From: an uncultured Bacteroidales bacterium
GTDB taxonomy: Bacteria > Bacteroidota > Bacteroidia > Bacteroidales > Muribaculaceae
Length of the DNA stretch: 49,143 nt
Assembly (NCBI GenBank): GCA_900539915.1
Contig: UQDU01000012.1
Coordinates: 1-49,143, forward strand
Direction of reading: 5' to 3'
The translations under genes were made by a program, and so were the position numbers. This document shows positions 1-7,933 of this stretch, piece after piece. The first letter of the stretch is position 1; each line of letters starts with the position of its first letter. The notes under the pieces are model-generated. The model worked only from the letters and a program-made list of their open reading frames with translations. It had not been told where the DNA came from and made no database searches.

Positions 1-54
1 CAGAGCGTCTGCCTTACAAGCAGAGGGTCGGGGGTTCGAATCCCTCAGCGCCCA
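1..54 (+). tRNA. tRNA-Val(TAC), 3' part
   Basis: The 5' part lies outside the window. Visible are the anticodon stem TCTGC/GCAGA (8-12 and 20-24) with loop CTTACAA, giving anticodon TAC at 15-17 (valine). The T-arm has GGGTTCGAATCCC, and the 3' acceptor strand AGCGCCC ends with discriminator A54. The following bases are CAC, so the CCA end is not encoded and must be added after transcription. Confidence 0.93.
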
Positions 55-74
55 CACATTCCAAACAACGAGAG

Positions 75-115
75 TCGCAGTTTCCTGATACAGCAGGAAG
101 CTGCGATTTGTTTTT
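75..115 (+). terminator. Rho-independent terminator after tRNA-Val
   Basis: A 13-bp stem, with one T-G wobble, is formed by TCGCAGTTTCCTG (75-87) and CAGGAAGCTGCGA (94-106) around a 6-nt loop. The run TTTGTTTTT (107-115) follows. It lies directly after the tRNA and before the DUF486 gene. Confidence 0.8.
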
Positions 116-133
116 ATCAACAGATTGCCAACT

Positions 134-508
134 ATGAATCCCTGGATAACTGTACTGCTGCTCGTCGTATCCAATACCTTTATGACCATCGCCTGGTATG
201 GCCAGCTCAAACTTGAGGAGATGAAGGTCATAGGCAGTAACACGCCAATGATATGGATTATACTCGGCTCGTGGGGAATTGCCCTGCTTGAATATGTGTT
301 TATGGTGCCGGCCAACAGATACGGATTTCTGTCAAATGGCGGCTCCTTTAATCTGCTTCAACTTAAGGTCATCCAGGAAGTAATATCCCTGTCGGTGTTC
401 ACGGTGTTTGTGATACTGCTTTTTAAGGGGCAGCAACTCCACTGGAATCATTTTATTGCCTTCTTTTTGCTGATTCTCGCTGTCTACTTCATCTTCCTTG
501 ACAATTAG
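134..508 (+). CDS. DUF486 / DMT-family small membrane protein
   Basis: A 124-residue protein that is almost entirely hydrophobic, with about four membrane segments (near residues 2-20, 36-56, 83-97 and 104-122). The motif TFMTIAWYGQLK near the N-terminus and VPANRYGF in the middle are hallmarks of the DUF486 family, which is related to drug/metabolite transporters. Its substrate is unknown. The ATG at 134 is preferred over an in-frame TTG at 125, because family members begin shortly before the first membrane segment. It is followed 26 nt later by recR on the same strand and may be cotranscribed with it. The family call is strong; the function is not known. Confidence 0.85.
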   Translation: MNPWITVLLLVVSNTFMTIAWYGQLKLEEMKVIGSNTPMIWIILGSWGIALLEYVFMVPANRYGFLSNGGSFNLLQLKVIQEVISLSVFTVFVILLFKGQQLHWNHFIAFFLLILAVYFIFLDN

Positions 509-534
509 TTAACCGCTCTCCACGTATCTGTCTG

Positions 535-1146
535 ATGCAACAGGAAATCAATTCCATACTGCTTGACAATGCTGTCAATGCCCTTGCGCAGCTGCCCGGC
601 ATAGGCAAGAAGACTGCCCTGCGTCTGGCTCTGCACATACTCCGGCGTGACGAATCGGAGGGGATTGCTATAGGGCAGTCGTTGATTGACCTGCGCCGTG
701 GCATAAGGTATTGCCGGGTCTGCCACAATATCTCTGATGATGAAGTATGCCGCATATGTGCTGATGAAACCCGTGACCGCACTAAGGTTTGTGTGGTCGA
801 GTCTATCAAGGATGTAATCAATATCGAGGCGACACGTCAGTTTTCAGGGCTTTATCATGTGCTTGGCGGAGTGATTTCTCCTATGGACGGTATCGGCCCG
901 GATGTGCTTGAGATTAAATCTCTCATTGACCGTGTGGCAGCGGAGGATGTCCGCGAGGTCATACTTGCGCTTGGCGCCACTATGGAGGGTGAGACCACGA
1001 GCTTCTATCTCTACCGTAAGCTGCGCCCGAGCGGTGTGGAGATTACTCAGCTGGCGAGAGGGGTGGCTATCGGCAATGACCTGGAATATACCGATGAGGT
1101 GACTCTGGGCCGTTCGATACTCAACCGTATGCCGTTTCAGGGGTAA
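535..1146 (+). CDS. recR: Recombination mediator RecR
   Basis: This is the RecFOR-pathway protein that helps load RecA onto single-stranded gaps. The 203-residue length is normal. A helix-hairpin-helix motif, LPGIGKKTA, lies at residues 20-28. A four-cysteine zinc site follows (C60, C63, C72, C75), and then a Toprim domain beginning near KVCVVES (residues 84-90) with the conserved HVLGGVISPMDGIGP stretch. The ATG at 535 gives the standard N-terminus. It lies 26 nt after the DUF486 gene and about 75 nt before rubrerythrin, which has its own candidate control region. Confidence 0.97.
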   Translation: MQQEINSILLDNAVNALAQLPGIGKKTALRLALHILRRDESEGIAIGQSLIDLRRGIRYCRVCHNISDDEVCRICADETRDRTKVCVVESIKDVINIEATRQFSGLYHVLGGVISPMDGIGPDVLEIKSLIDRVAAEDVREVILALGATMEGETTSFYLYRKLRPSGVEITQLARGVAIGNDLEYTDEVTLGRSILNRMPFQG

Positions 1147-1171
1147 CAGGGCTATCGAACAAAGTGGCATC

Positions 1172-1205
1172 TTGCTGCGTTGTTATAATTGTAAGTTTTA
1201 CAATT
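1172..1205 (+). promoter_or_regulatory. Candidate promoter and palindromic operator of rubrerythrin
   Basis: A perfect 8-bp inverted repeat, AATTGTAA (1187-1194) and TTACAATT (1198-1205) with a 3-nt spacer, lies 17 nt before the rubrerythrin ATG. It overlaps a possible -7 element TAAGTTTT (1192-1199), which has TTG at 1172-1174 17 nt upstream. An AT-rich palindrome over a promoter suggests a dimeric repressor or activator site. Control by a peroxide regulator such as PerR or OxyR is a guess based on the target gene. Confidence 0.35.
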
Positions 1206-1221
1206 CTAACCGTTTATAACT

Positions 1222-1809
1222 ATGGCTGATAAAAGTATTAAAGGGACTAAGACCGAGCAATACATCGTCAATTCCTATATGGCTGAGTCTCAGGCCTATG
1301 CACGTTACACTTTCTATGCTCAGAAGGCTGACAAAGAGCAGTATTTCCCGGTAGGAGTGATATTCCGTGAGACCGCTGACAACGAACTTCACCACGCAAA
1401 GGTATTTCTGAAGATGCTTGAGGGCGACGAGGTACAGTGCACAGGCAATGTTGATGCCGGTTATCTCGGCGATACTGCCGAAAATCTCGCAGTAGCCATC
1501 AAGGAAGAGATGGTTGACGGATATGAGTTCTACCGCGAGGCTGCCAAGGTGGCCAAGGAGGAGGGCTTTGATGAGATAGCTACTCATTTCGCTGCAATAG
1601 CCAAGGTGGAGAAGTCACACCACGACCGTTTCCAGTACTGTCTGGAGCTGATCAACAATGGCTCCATGTGGAAGCGTGAGGAGCCTATCGAATGGCTTTG
1701 CCTCGTATGCGGATACATCCATAAGGGCAAGACTCCTCCTGAAAAATGCCCCGGCTGCGATCATCCCTACCAGCACTACATGCCCAAGGATTTGATTGAT
1801 ATGCTCTGA
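1222..1809 (+). CDS. rbr: Rubrerythrin
   Basis: A cytoplasmic non-haem diiron peroxidase that reduces hydrogen peroxide in anaerobes. The N-terminal four-helix bundle carries the iron ligands E22, E55 with H58 (NELHH), E97, and E130 with H133 (EKSHH). The C-terminal rubredoxin domain has the Fe-Cys4 site C160, C163, C176, C179 (CLVCGY and CPGCDHP). The length of 195 residues is typical. The ATG at 1222 follows an AT-rich palindrome that could be its operator. Its last 34 bases overlap the 3' end of the convergent comEC gene. Confidence 0.97.
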   Translation: MADKSIKGTKTEQYIVNSYMAESQAYARYTFYAQKADKEQYFPVGVIFRETADNELHHAKVFLKMLEGDEVQCTGNVDAGYLGDTAENLAVAIKEEMVDGYEFYREAAKVAKEEGFDEIATHFAAIAKVEKSHHDRFQYCLELINNGSMWKREEPIEWLCLVCGYIHKGKTPPEKCPGCDHPYQHYMPKDLIDML

Positions 1810-3851
1810 TGGCGTATAACTAAAGTATCAGATGTGGGAATGCCGTATTTCCCACATAAATCTTTGACCATTGATGCCATCCTCGGCCTGAGTGCCGGGG
1901 ATGGTATCACTTTTATATGTTGCCTTCCTGACAGCAGGTGCCACGGGGCGTTGCGGATGCCCTTGGCTTTCACTTTCCCGGAGATGACGATATGTATCAT
2001 ACCTGCTGTCTGATGATTTATAGTGGATGTGAATGCCGCGGAGTCAAGTTCGCACAATAGATACACGCCAACTGACGGCCTGTCAATGCTTTTGGCGATT
2101 GTGACGTCTTCTGTATCGGTCATGCGTAGGAGGGTCTCGAAATCCCGTTGTATGCGCTGTTTGACAAGGGTTGTGTCTGTCCCGGTGGCATCGGTATATA
2201 TTGTTGCGCCTGATTCGTCACGCACGAGCAGGGTGGTGAATGACCTGTCAGGTACGATGACTGCGTGCACGTCGCGATATTCATATGCCGGCCTGACAAA
2301 GCAGCATACGATAGCTGCAAAGGCCGGCATCAGGGAGGCGTAACCGTAGACTCGTCTGTGCAGATTCAGACATAATGCGAGCAATATGACGGCTGCCAGA
2401 AACAGCACGAGGCTTTCGGTCGGCATATCTATGCCGTTTAACGATGCGCCCGGCAGTGATGAGAAGAACTGTGCTGTGCGGTCAAGGATATTGACCGAGG
2501 TGTCAGTGATGAAGCATGCTGATGTATATAGTATGCCATGTAGATGTACGGCGTTGAGCAGCGTGGCTATGGCACCTCCTATACATACGATGGGCAGAAG
2601 CACCGTGGCTACGACCGCAGCCGGTATGAAGTAAAGCGGAAAAGCATGGAAATAGTAACAGGCTATGAAACCTGTACCTGCCATGGCCGCAATCGGGAGG
2701 GTGAGATACGTGTTGAGATGGTAGAGTAGCCTGTGACGTGGATTGACGAAAATGAGTGGCCTTGCAAAGGCGACAATGGATGCCACGGCGGTAAATGACA
2801 TCTGGAAACCATAGCTCAGCAGTGCGAACGGGTCGACAAGCACTATGGCCATGGCGGCCAGGCATAGCGAATTGTATGGCGATGACCTGCGTTGGAGCAT
2901 ACGGGCTCCGGCAAACACCGATGCCATGATGACGGCGCGTGTTACGGATGGCGAGAAACCGGTGATGGCTGCGTAGAGCCACAATATCGTTACTGTGGTG
3001 ACGATGACTGCGGTGCGCCGGCGCATCATTAATAGCGGACATAAGCCTATGGATATAAGCAACGCTATGACGGCGACATGCATGCCGCTGAGAGCTAAGA
3101 TGTGCGATAGCCCGGCGGAGCTGTATGCCTCGCGTCGGTCGGCGGTAAGCATCTCGGTGTCGCCCAGCAATACCACTGAGAGAAATTCGGTGGCCGATGG
3201 TGTCATGGATGTGTCATATATGGCCTCGGCGATACGGCTTCTCAGTCTGTAGAGGCTGTTGAGTGCGCCCGGTTCGTTGGTGATGGATTCTATGGCTTCC
3301 GGCCGGATTACTATGGAGCCTGAGATGCCCCTGCGGCGTGCGTGGCGCCTTATGTCATCCATAATAGCCAGCCTGTGCAGTGTATGGCTGTCGTCGAGAT
3401 TCCCGGTCCATCTGATGCGCGATGCTATGGCGGCGCGGTGGTTGAAGCCGGCTATGGTAAGCTGGATTTTCATGGGTCTGACGGCAAGCATGTGTCCCAT
3501 GTCGTGGCCGATGCTGTCTATGGATACATCAGTCACAGTGGATGTCTCGGTTTCGGTGGAGCGGTCTATCTTGCCCGAAAAGGTCCAGTCGCCCTTCTGA
3601 TATTTTATGGGTATATCGTAGGGCCGATGCAATTCTGCGTTAAACCATCCGGCAGCGACGCACAGTATCAGCACACAGGCGACAAACCGACGCAATATAA
3701 GCAGTATGGCTGCTGCTAACAGAAGTATGAAGGCTACGGTGACATTGCCGCCATATAGGCCAAAAAAAGTACCCAGCAGTGTGGCGACTGCCGGGTACAG
3801 TAGGGGTGTGGAGGGAGTGTGGAGTCTATGGAGGAGAGAGGGGAGATGCAT
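1776..3851 (-). CDS. comEC: ComEC/Rec2-family DNA-uptake channel protein
   Basis: A polytopic inner-membrane protein of 691 residues, predicted to form the channel that carries single-stranded DNA into the cytoplasm. Several N-terminal membrane helices are followed by a soluble DUF4131-like (OB-fold) region (about residues 60-200). The Competence domain follows, with the signature LSHILALSGMHVAVIALL near residues 245-265 and many more helices up to about residue 500. The C-terminal ~170 residues lack the HxHxDH motif of the metallo-beta-lactamase domain found in many ComEC proteins. It is the last gene of a probable aroE-yeiH-comEC operon, 4 nt after yeiH. Its 3' end overlaps rubrerythrin antisense by 34 nt. 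Confidence 0.92.
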   Translation of the reverse strand: MHLPSLLHRLHTPSTPLLYPAVATLLGTFFGLYGGNVTVAFILLLAAAILLILRRFVACVLILCVAAGWFNAELHRPYDIPIKYQKGDWTFSGKIDRSTETETSTVTDVSIDSIGHDMGHMLAVRPMKIQLTIAGFNHRAAIASRIRWTGNLDDSHTLHRLAIMDDIRRHARRRGISGSIVIRPEAIESITNEPGALNSLYRLRSRIAEAIYDTSMTPSATEFLSVVLLGDTEMLTADRREAYSSAGLSHILALSGMHVAVIALLISIGLCPLLMMRRRTAVIVTTVTILWLYAAITGFSPSVTRAVIMASVFAGARMLQRRSSPYNSLCLAAMAIVLVDPFALLSYGFQMSFTAVASIVAFARPLIFVNPRHRLLYHLNTYLTLPIAAMAGTGFIACYYFHAFPLYFIPAAVVATVLLPIVCIGGAIATLLNAVHLHGILYTSACFITDTSVNILDRTAQFFSSLPGASLNGIDMPTESLVLFLAAVILLALCLNLHRRVYGYASLMPAFAAIVCCFVRPAYEYRDVHAVIVPDRSFTTLLVRDESGATIYTDATGTDTTLVKQRIQRDFETLLRMTDTEDVTIAKSIDRPSVGVYLLCELDSAAFTSTINHQTAGMIHIVISGKVKAKGIRNAPWHLLSGRQHIKVIPSPALRPRMASMVKDLCGKYGIPTSDTLVIRHQSISIKSLGM

Positions 3852-3855
3852 CAGC

Positions 3856-4905
3856 CTACAGCAGCACAGGTGCGAGATATTTGGCCATGAGGTATCCGCC
3901 GCCGATTAGCCATATGAAGAGGATGAAGGCAAGGATGAAAGGCTTGGCACCGGCTTTCTTGAATTTGTCAATGCTTGTCTCGGCACCCAGAGCACACATG
4001 GCCATAGTCAGAAGGAATGTATCGATGTAGTTGATGACATCGACCAAATCTGCGGGTAAGAGATTGAGCGAATTGAATCCGATGACCACAAGAAACCATA
4101 TGGCAAACCAGGGCACTGCGATTTTGCCTTTGGAGGCTTTACCGTCGGTGCCGCTTGCCGGTGATTTCACTGCGGAGGCGGCCGCCCACCATCCAAGTAT
4201 GAGAAGCACGGGGACGAGCATCATCACTCGTATCATCTTGACGATGACGCTTACATTGGCGATTTCGCCTCCCATGGCATTGCCGGCACCTACGGCATGG
4301 GCCACTTCATGGAGCGTGGAGCCTGCGAAGATGCCCATTTGCTGGGGCGACAGTCCCAGGACTCCGCTGCGATATGCCACCGGATAGAGAAACATGGCTA
4401 TAGTTCCGAAAATGACTACCGTGGCCACTGCTACCGCTGTCTTGTAGGGCTTGGTCTGGATGGTTGATTCGGCTCCGAGCACGGCGGCTGCTCCGCAGAT
4501 GCCGCTGCCCACTGATGTAAGCAGCGCGATGTCGCGGTCCATCTTCATCAGTCGGCCTATCCAGTAACCGCCTAATATGGTGACTGTCACGACTATGGCA
4601 TCGATTACGATGCCGGCTGTGCCTACAGCCATGACATCCTGGAATGTCAGTCGGAATCCATATAGTATGATGCCTATGCGGAGTATCTTTTTTGAACAGA
4701 AGATTATGCCCGGGACCCATGTCTCGGGCAGATGGTTGCGCAGGGAGTTGGCGTAGAGCATGCCTAAAATGATGCCTATGATCATGGGGCTGAATGACAG
4801 CTCCTGGAAGAAACGTGCGCTGCCGATATAGAAAGCGGCGCATGAAAACAGCGCAATGAGCAATATGCCGTGAAACATGCTGCTGCGGTGTGCGGAAAGT
4901 TTCAT
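3856..4905 (-). CDS. YeiH/UPF0324-family membrane protein (putative sulfate exporter)
   Basis: A 349-residue membrane protein with about ten hydrophobic segments. The motifs GIILGMLYANSLRN, KKILRIGIILYGFRLT, GSGICGAAAVLGAE and HEVAHAVGAG are characteristic of the YeiH/YadS (UPF0324, TIGR00698) family. Members are annotated as putative sulfate exporters, but the transported substrate is not firmly established. It lies 58 nt downstream of aroE and 4 nt upstream of comEC on the same strand, so an operon is likely. The family call is strong; the substrate is uncertain. Confidence 0.92.
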   Translation of the reverse strand: MKLSAHRSSMFHGILLIALFSCAAFYIGSARFFQELSFSPMIIGIILGMLYANSLRNHLPETWVPGIIFCSKKILRIGIILYGFRLTFQDVMAVGTAGIVIDAIVVTVTILGGYWIGRLMKMDRDIALLTSVGSGICGAAAVLGAESTIQTKPYKTAVAVATVVIFGTIAMFLYPVAYRSGVLGLSPQQMGIFAGSTLHEVAHAVGAGNAMGGEIANVSVIVKMIRVMMLVPVLLILGWWAAASAVKSPASGTDGKASKGKIAVPWFAIWFLVVIGFNSLNLLPADLVDVINYIDTFLLTMAMCALGAETSIDKFKKAGAKPFILAFILFIWLIGGGYLMAKYLAPVLL

Positions 4906-4963
4906 AGATTATGAATTTGTATGGTTATGAATATAAGTGAAATATAAGTGTAAGGATTAATCA

Positions 4964-5713
4964 TTATTCTTGCCAGATGTTCCATGCTGCAAAGGCTTGC
5001 AACAGAAGCATCTCAAGCCCGTTTTTGGTTGCGGCCCCATGTTCGGCGGCTTTGCGCATGAACAGCGTCACATCCGGGTTGTAGAGCAGGTCGTAGCACA
5101 GGTGGTCTGTGGTGAGCTGATCATAGGGGATATCCGGGCATTCGTCCATGTGGGGATACATCCCTAACGGGGTGGTGTTGACGATAAGCAGATTTTCAGC
5201 CATGATTTCTGGTGTCAGATCGCTGTAGGTGTATCTTCCTTCGGCTGGTGTGCGTGACACGAGGGTGGCTGAAATCCCGAGCTTCTTCAGAGCCTGCATG
5301 ACGGCTTTGGATGCGCCGCCGGTGCCGAGCACGAGTGCATGCTTCATCTTTGGCGTCAGCAGCGGACTGAGCGAATCGGTGAACCCGATTACGTCGGAGT
5401 TGTACCCTTTAAGACGCAGCTTGTTGCCCTTGCGGATAAATTTGATGACATTGACTGCGCCTATCTCGGCTGTGTCGGGGTCGAGCTCGTCAAGATATGG
5501 GATGACCTGCTCTTTGTAAGGGATAGTTACATTGAGTCCGCAAAGATTGGGGTTGTCCTTGATTATATCTTGGAAATCGGCGATCTCGGGAATCTCAAAA
5601 TTGACATAACGGGCAGCGATACTCTCGGCATCAAACTTGCGGTTGAAATACTGCTGCGAGAACGAGTGGGTAAGTGGGTACCCTATTAATCCGTAAATAC
5701 TTTCGTGGACCAT
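4964..5713 (-). CDS. aroE: Shikimate dehydrogenase
   Basis: Catalyses the NADPH-dependent reduction of 3-dehydroshikimate to shikimate in the aromatic amino acid pathway. The N-terminal substrate-binding motif GYPLTHSFSQ (residues 11-20) is present. So are LNVTIPYKE with the catalytic lysine, the motif IGAVNVI, and the Rossmann nucleotide loop GTGGASKAV. The C-terminal part has NGLEMLLLQA. The 249-residue length is normal for the short bacterial form. A clear promoter lies just upstream, so this is probably the first gene of the aroE-yeiH-comEC unit. Confidence 0.96.
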   Translation of the reverse strand: MVHESIYGLIGYPLTHSFSQQYFNRKFDAESIAARYVNFEIPEIADFQDIIKDNPNLCGLNVTIPYKEQVIPYLDELDPDTAEIGAVNVIKFIRKGNKLRLKGYNSDVIGFTDSLSPLLTPKMKHALVLGTGGASKAVMQALKKLGISATLVSRTPAEGRYTYSDLTPEIMAENLLIVNTTPLGMYPHMDECPDIPYDQLTTDHLCYDLLYNPDVTLFMRKAAEHGAATKNGLEMLLLQAFAAWNIWQE

Positions 5714-5738
5714 GTAACTATTGGAATATTAACGAGCG

Positions 5739-5769
5739 CAAATGTAGATAAAAAACATATAATAACCAA
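5739..5769 (-). promoter_or_regulatory. aroE promoter, Bacteroidota type
   Basis: Read leftward, TTG (5769-5767) is separated by 20 nt from TACATTTG (5746-5739), which fits TTG-N20-TAnnTTTG. The predicted start is about 19 nt before the aroE ATG. Perfect 9-bp inverted arms TTAACGAGC (5729-5737) and GCTCGTTAA (5778-5786) enclose the whole promoter and may mark an operator or a hairpin. Confidence 0.7.
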
Positions 5770-5875
5770 CTTTGGGTGCTCGTTAAGTTTTATTTTAAAC
5801 TGCATTGTGACAGCTATAGCCTTTTTAACCTTAGTTTGTTTAAACAGTCGGCTTTTATGCTATATGTGTTAACGT

Positions 5876-6316
5876 TCAGGAATCCATGTCGTCATCTTCG
5901 TCGTCGAGGTCGTCCCAGTCAAAATCCCAGCCGCTGCTTTCTTCGTTAAACCGTGCCAGGTCGCGGCCCTCGCGCTTGGTGGGGCGCCCGAGTCCTTTGC
6001 GACGGTCCACGAAACCGCTTATCTTGACTACCTCAAGCAGGTCAAGCTCGCTGCGTGGGGTGACATTTTCCATGTATTCGGGCACGAGTTTCGCGCCGAG
6101 CCGGTTTTCGGTCAGCGCCAGCACCTTGAACGAATATGTCACCGGCGGTTTGCGCACCTGTATGATGTCGCCGACCTTGATGGTGCGTGACGGTTTGGCC
6201 AGGGCATTGCCTACGCTCACACGCCCTTTCTTGCATGCTTCGGTGGCTATGGTGCGTGTCTTGAATATGCGCATCGCCCACAGCCATTTGTCTATTCTTA
6301 CTTCCGATTTGGCCAT
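5876..6316 (-). CDS. S4-domain RNA-binding protein, Hsp15-like
   Basis: A 146-residue cytoplasmic protein. The N-terminal S4 RNA-binding domain reads VRIDKWLWAMRIFKTRT, then ACKKGRVSVGN and PSRTIKVGDIIQVR, as in Hsp15 (HslR). In E. coli, Hsp15 binds 50S subunits that carry stalled nascent chains. The tail is very acidic (aspartate-rich in the last 15 residues). The ATG at 6316 gives the usual family start, MAKSEVRIDKW; a longer in-frame opening would run into pth. It begins 10 nt after the pth stop, so it is translationally linked to peptidyl-tRNA hydrolase, which also deals with stalled translation. Confidence 0.9.
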   Translation of the reverse strand: MAKSEVRIDKWLWAMRIFKTRTIATEACKKGRVSVGNALAKPSRTIKVGDIIQVRKPPVTYSFKVLALTENRLGAKLVPEYMENVTPRSELDLLEVVKISGFVDRRKGLGRPTKREGRDLARFNEESSGWDFDWDDLDDEDDDMDS

Positions 6317-6326
6317 ATGAGTGGGA

Positions 6327-6890
6327 TTATTTGTTGTTGAAATTGCACATGGCAAAGTCCAGTCCGCTCAGGCAGAATGCCTTGACGGCATCCACGGCCA
6401 CATCCACCCGTGTGGGCAGCATCTGTCGCTCGTCGAGCTTGAAGTGTCCGAGCACATAGTCTATCTGGCCGCCTCGCGGGTAGTCGTTGCCTATGCCGAA
6501 GCGTAGACGCGGATACTCCTGGGTGCCGAGCATCTGGGCTATGTTTTTCAGCCCGTTGTGTCCGGCATCGCTGCCGTTGCCCTTGAGGCGTATTGCACCG
6601 AATGGCAGGGCCACATCGTCCACGAGCACAAGGATATTCTTCAGTTCGATATTCTCCTTGTCTTTCCAGTAGCGCACGGCCTGTCCGCTCAGATTCATGT
6701 AGGTCGACGGCTTGAGGACCACGAGTTGCGCGTTTTTGACACGTATCCGTGCGATGTCGCCATAGCGTTCGGTCGTGAACGAGCCGTCCACGCTTCCCAC
6801 GAGGGCATCGGCTATGCGGAATCCTATGTTGTGTCTGGTGCCGGCATATTCCGCGCCGATATTTCCCAGACCTACTATCAGGTATTTCAT
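6327..6890 (-). CDS. pth: Peptidyl-tRNA hydrolase
   Basis: Cleaves peptidyl-tRNA released from stalled ribosomes. The 187-residue product starts MKYLIVGLGNIG and has the catalytic histidine H20 in GTRHNIGF. It also has KPSTYMNLSG, the conserved aspartate in LVDDVALPFG, and GSDAGHNGLKN. The ATG at 6890 was chosen because it gives the exact family N-terminus; an upstream in-frame extension would cross the rplY-pth hairpin. It lies between rplY and the S4 protein on the same strand, a usual bacterial pairing of rplY with pth. Confidence 0.97.
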   Translation of the reverse strand: MKYLIVGLGNIGAEYAGTRHNIGFRIADALVGSVDGSFTTERYGDIARIRVKNAQLVVLKPSTYMNLSGQAVRYWKDKENIELKNILVLVDDVALPFGAIRLKGNGSDAGHNGLKNIAQMLGTQEYPRLRFGIGNDYPRGGQIDYVLGHFKLDERQMLPTRVDVAVDAVKAFCLSGLDFAMCNFNNK

Positions 6891-6904
6891 AATCTCATAT
6901 AGTG

Positions 6905-6946
6905 AGTAAACAAATATGACGGTACAAATGGTTTGTACCGTCATAT
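6905..6946 (-). terminator. Hairpin between rplY and pth (terminator or attenuator)
   Basis: A perfect 15-bp inverted repeat (6914-6928 with 6932-6946) with a TGG loop lies between rplY and pth. In the leftward direction of transcription it is followed by TTTGTTTAC, a short U-rich run. It may partly terminate rplY messages and reduce pth expression. It could also be a processing site. Confidence 0.6.
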
Positions 6947-6976
6947 CTATCAGTTGTATAATCAATCCGTAAGTGA

Positions 6977-7633
6977 TTATTTGCCTGCGGCAGCTGCAGC
7001 CTGGGCACCACGGGCAGCACGTGTGAGCTGAACGGCACAAACCACGGCGTTCTTGGCGTTGACCAGTTCAAGACCCTCGAAGTGGAGGTCGCCGATCTGG
7101 AGAGTCTTGCCGAGACCGAGATTGTCTACATTGATGATTACGCGCTCAGGAATCTGTGTGTAGATAGCCTTGACCTTGATTTTCTTCATAGAGAGGGTCA
7201 GCTTACCACCGGCCTTCACACCTTCGGCGTGGCCTTCAAGCTTCACGGGAACTTCAATGGTGACGGGCTTCTTGTCGCTCACTTCGAGCAGGTCGATGTG
7301 GAGGATGGTGTCCTTCACGGGGTGGAACTGGATGTCCTTGAGCACGGCATTGCGCTTCTCGCCGTTGATGTCAAGCTCGATAGCGAAGATGTCGGGAGTA
7401 TAGATGAGCTTGCGGACAGCATCGGTGGTCACAGTCAGGTCAGTGGTGATGAGACCCTTGCCACGGCCGATTTCGATGATTTTTTCGCCGGGTTTGAGTG
7501 TGCCCTTGAAGGGGAGGTCGATGTGTTCGCCGCCGTTAAGCACTACGGGGATTTTGTTCTCTTTGCGGAGCTGCTTGGCAGCCTTCTTGCCGAGGTCTGT
7601 ACGGGGCTCGGCAGCGAGTTGAAATGAGTTCAT
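6977..7633 (-). CDS. rplY: 50S ribosomal protein L25/general stress protein Ctc
   Basis: Binds 5S rRNA in the 50S subunit. The 218-residue length indicates the long two-domain (Ctc/TL5) form rather than the ~95-residue E. coli L25. The N-terminal L25 fold (about residues 5-90) carries RTDLGKKAAKQLRKENKIP and VLKDIQFHPVKD. The C-terminal beta domain contains VPVKLEGHAEGVKAGG and LGLGKTLQIGDL. The last 12 residues are alanine-rich. A candidate promoter lies about 100 nt upstream, and pth follows after a hairpin. Confidence 0.96.
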   Translation of the reverse strand: MNSFQLAAEPRTDLGKKAAKQLRKENKIPVVLNGGEHIDLPFKGTLKPGEKIIEIGRGKGLITTDLTVTTDAVRKLIYTPDIFAIELDINGEKRNAVLKDIQFHPVKDTILHIDLLEVSDKKPVTIEVPVKLEGHAEGVKAGGKLTLSMKKIKVKAIYTQIPERVIINVDNLGLGKTLQIGDLHFEGLELVNAKNAVVCAVQLTRAARGAQAAAAAGK

Positions 7634-7738
7634 TTCGTCAGTTAATTGGTTGTGTTACTCAAAATTAAGTTTATTATCTCTAATTTGCTTAATTTCCCAT
7701 CACACGTAAAGCTATAGGGAATTGCATTTAAGCGACCG

Positions 7739-7770
7739 CAAAGTTAAGCATTTTCCACCAAACCACCCAA
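7739..7770 (-). promoter_or_regulatory. rplY promoter, Bacteroidota type
   Basis: Leftward TTG (7770-7768), 21 nt spacer, TAACTTTG (7746-7739). The predicted transcript would have a 5' leader of about 100 nt before the rplY ATG, which leaves room for autoregulation. No leader structure was recognised. Confidence 0.6.
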
Positions 7771-7799
7771 CTTCCTCCAAACTATTTCACCATCTCCCT

Positions 7800-7837
7800 A
7801 TAAATAAAGACCGCCAGGATAACTCGTAACCCGGCGG
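7800..7837 (-). terminator. Candidate terminator of the BspA-like transcript
   Basis: The arms CCGCC (7811-7815) and GGCGG (7833-7837) form a hairpin with a further interrupted stem inside. Leftward it is followed by the U-rich run TTTATTTAT. It lies 280 nt beyond the BspA-like stop and just before the rplY promoter, so it would insulate the two units. Confidence 0.5.
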
Positions 7838-7933
7838 CGTGCATCTAAAGCTTCTGTTTTAATCTAATTTGTTGACCTTTTGAGTCAACCTATCCATCCG
7901 TCTTTGGAATTATTCCCAAGCAAAGGATCTCTA

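Noticed and set aside
7082..7627. 181-residue acidic frame antisense to rplY
   Set aside because: Complement of the Lys/Val-rich L25 codons; no promoter or start context.
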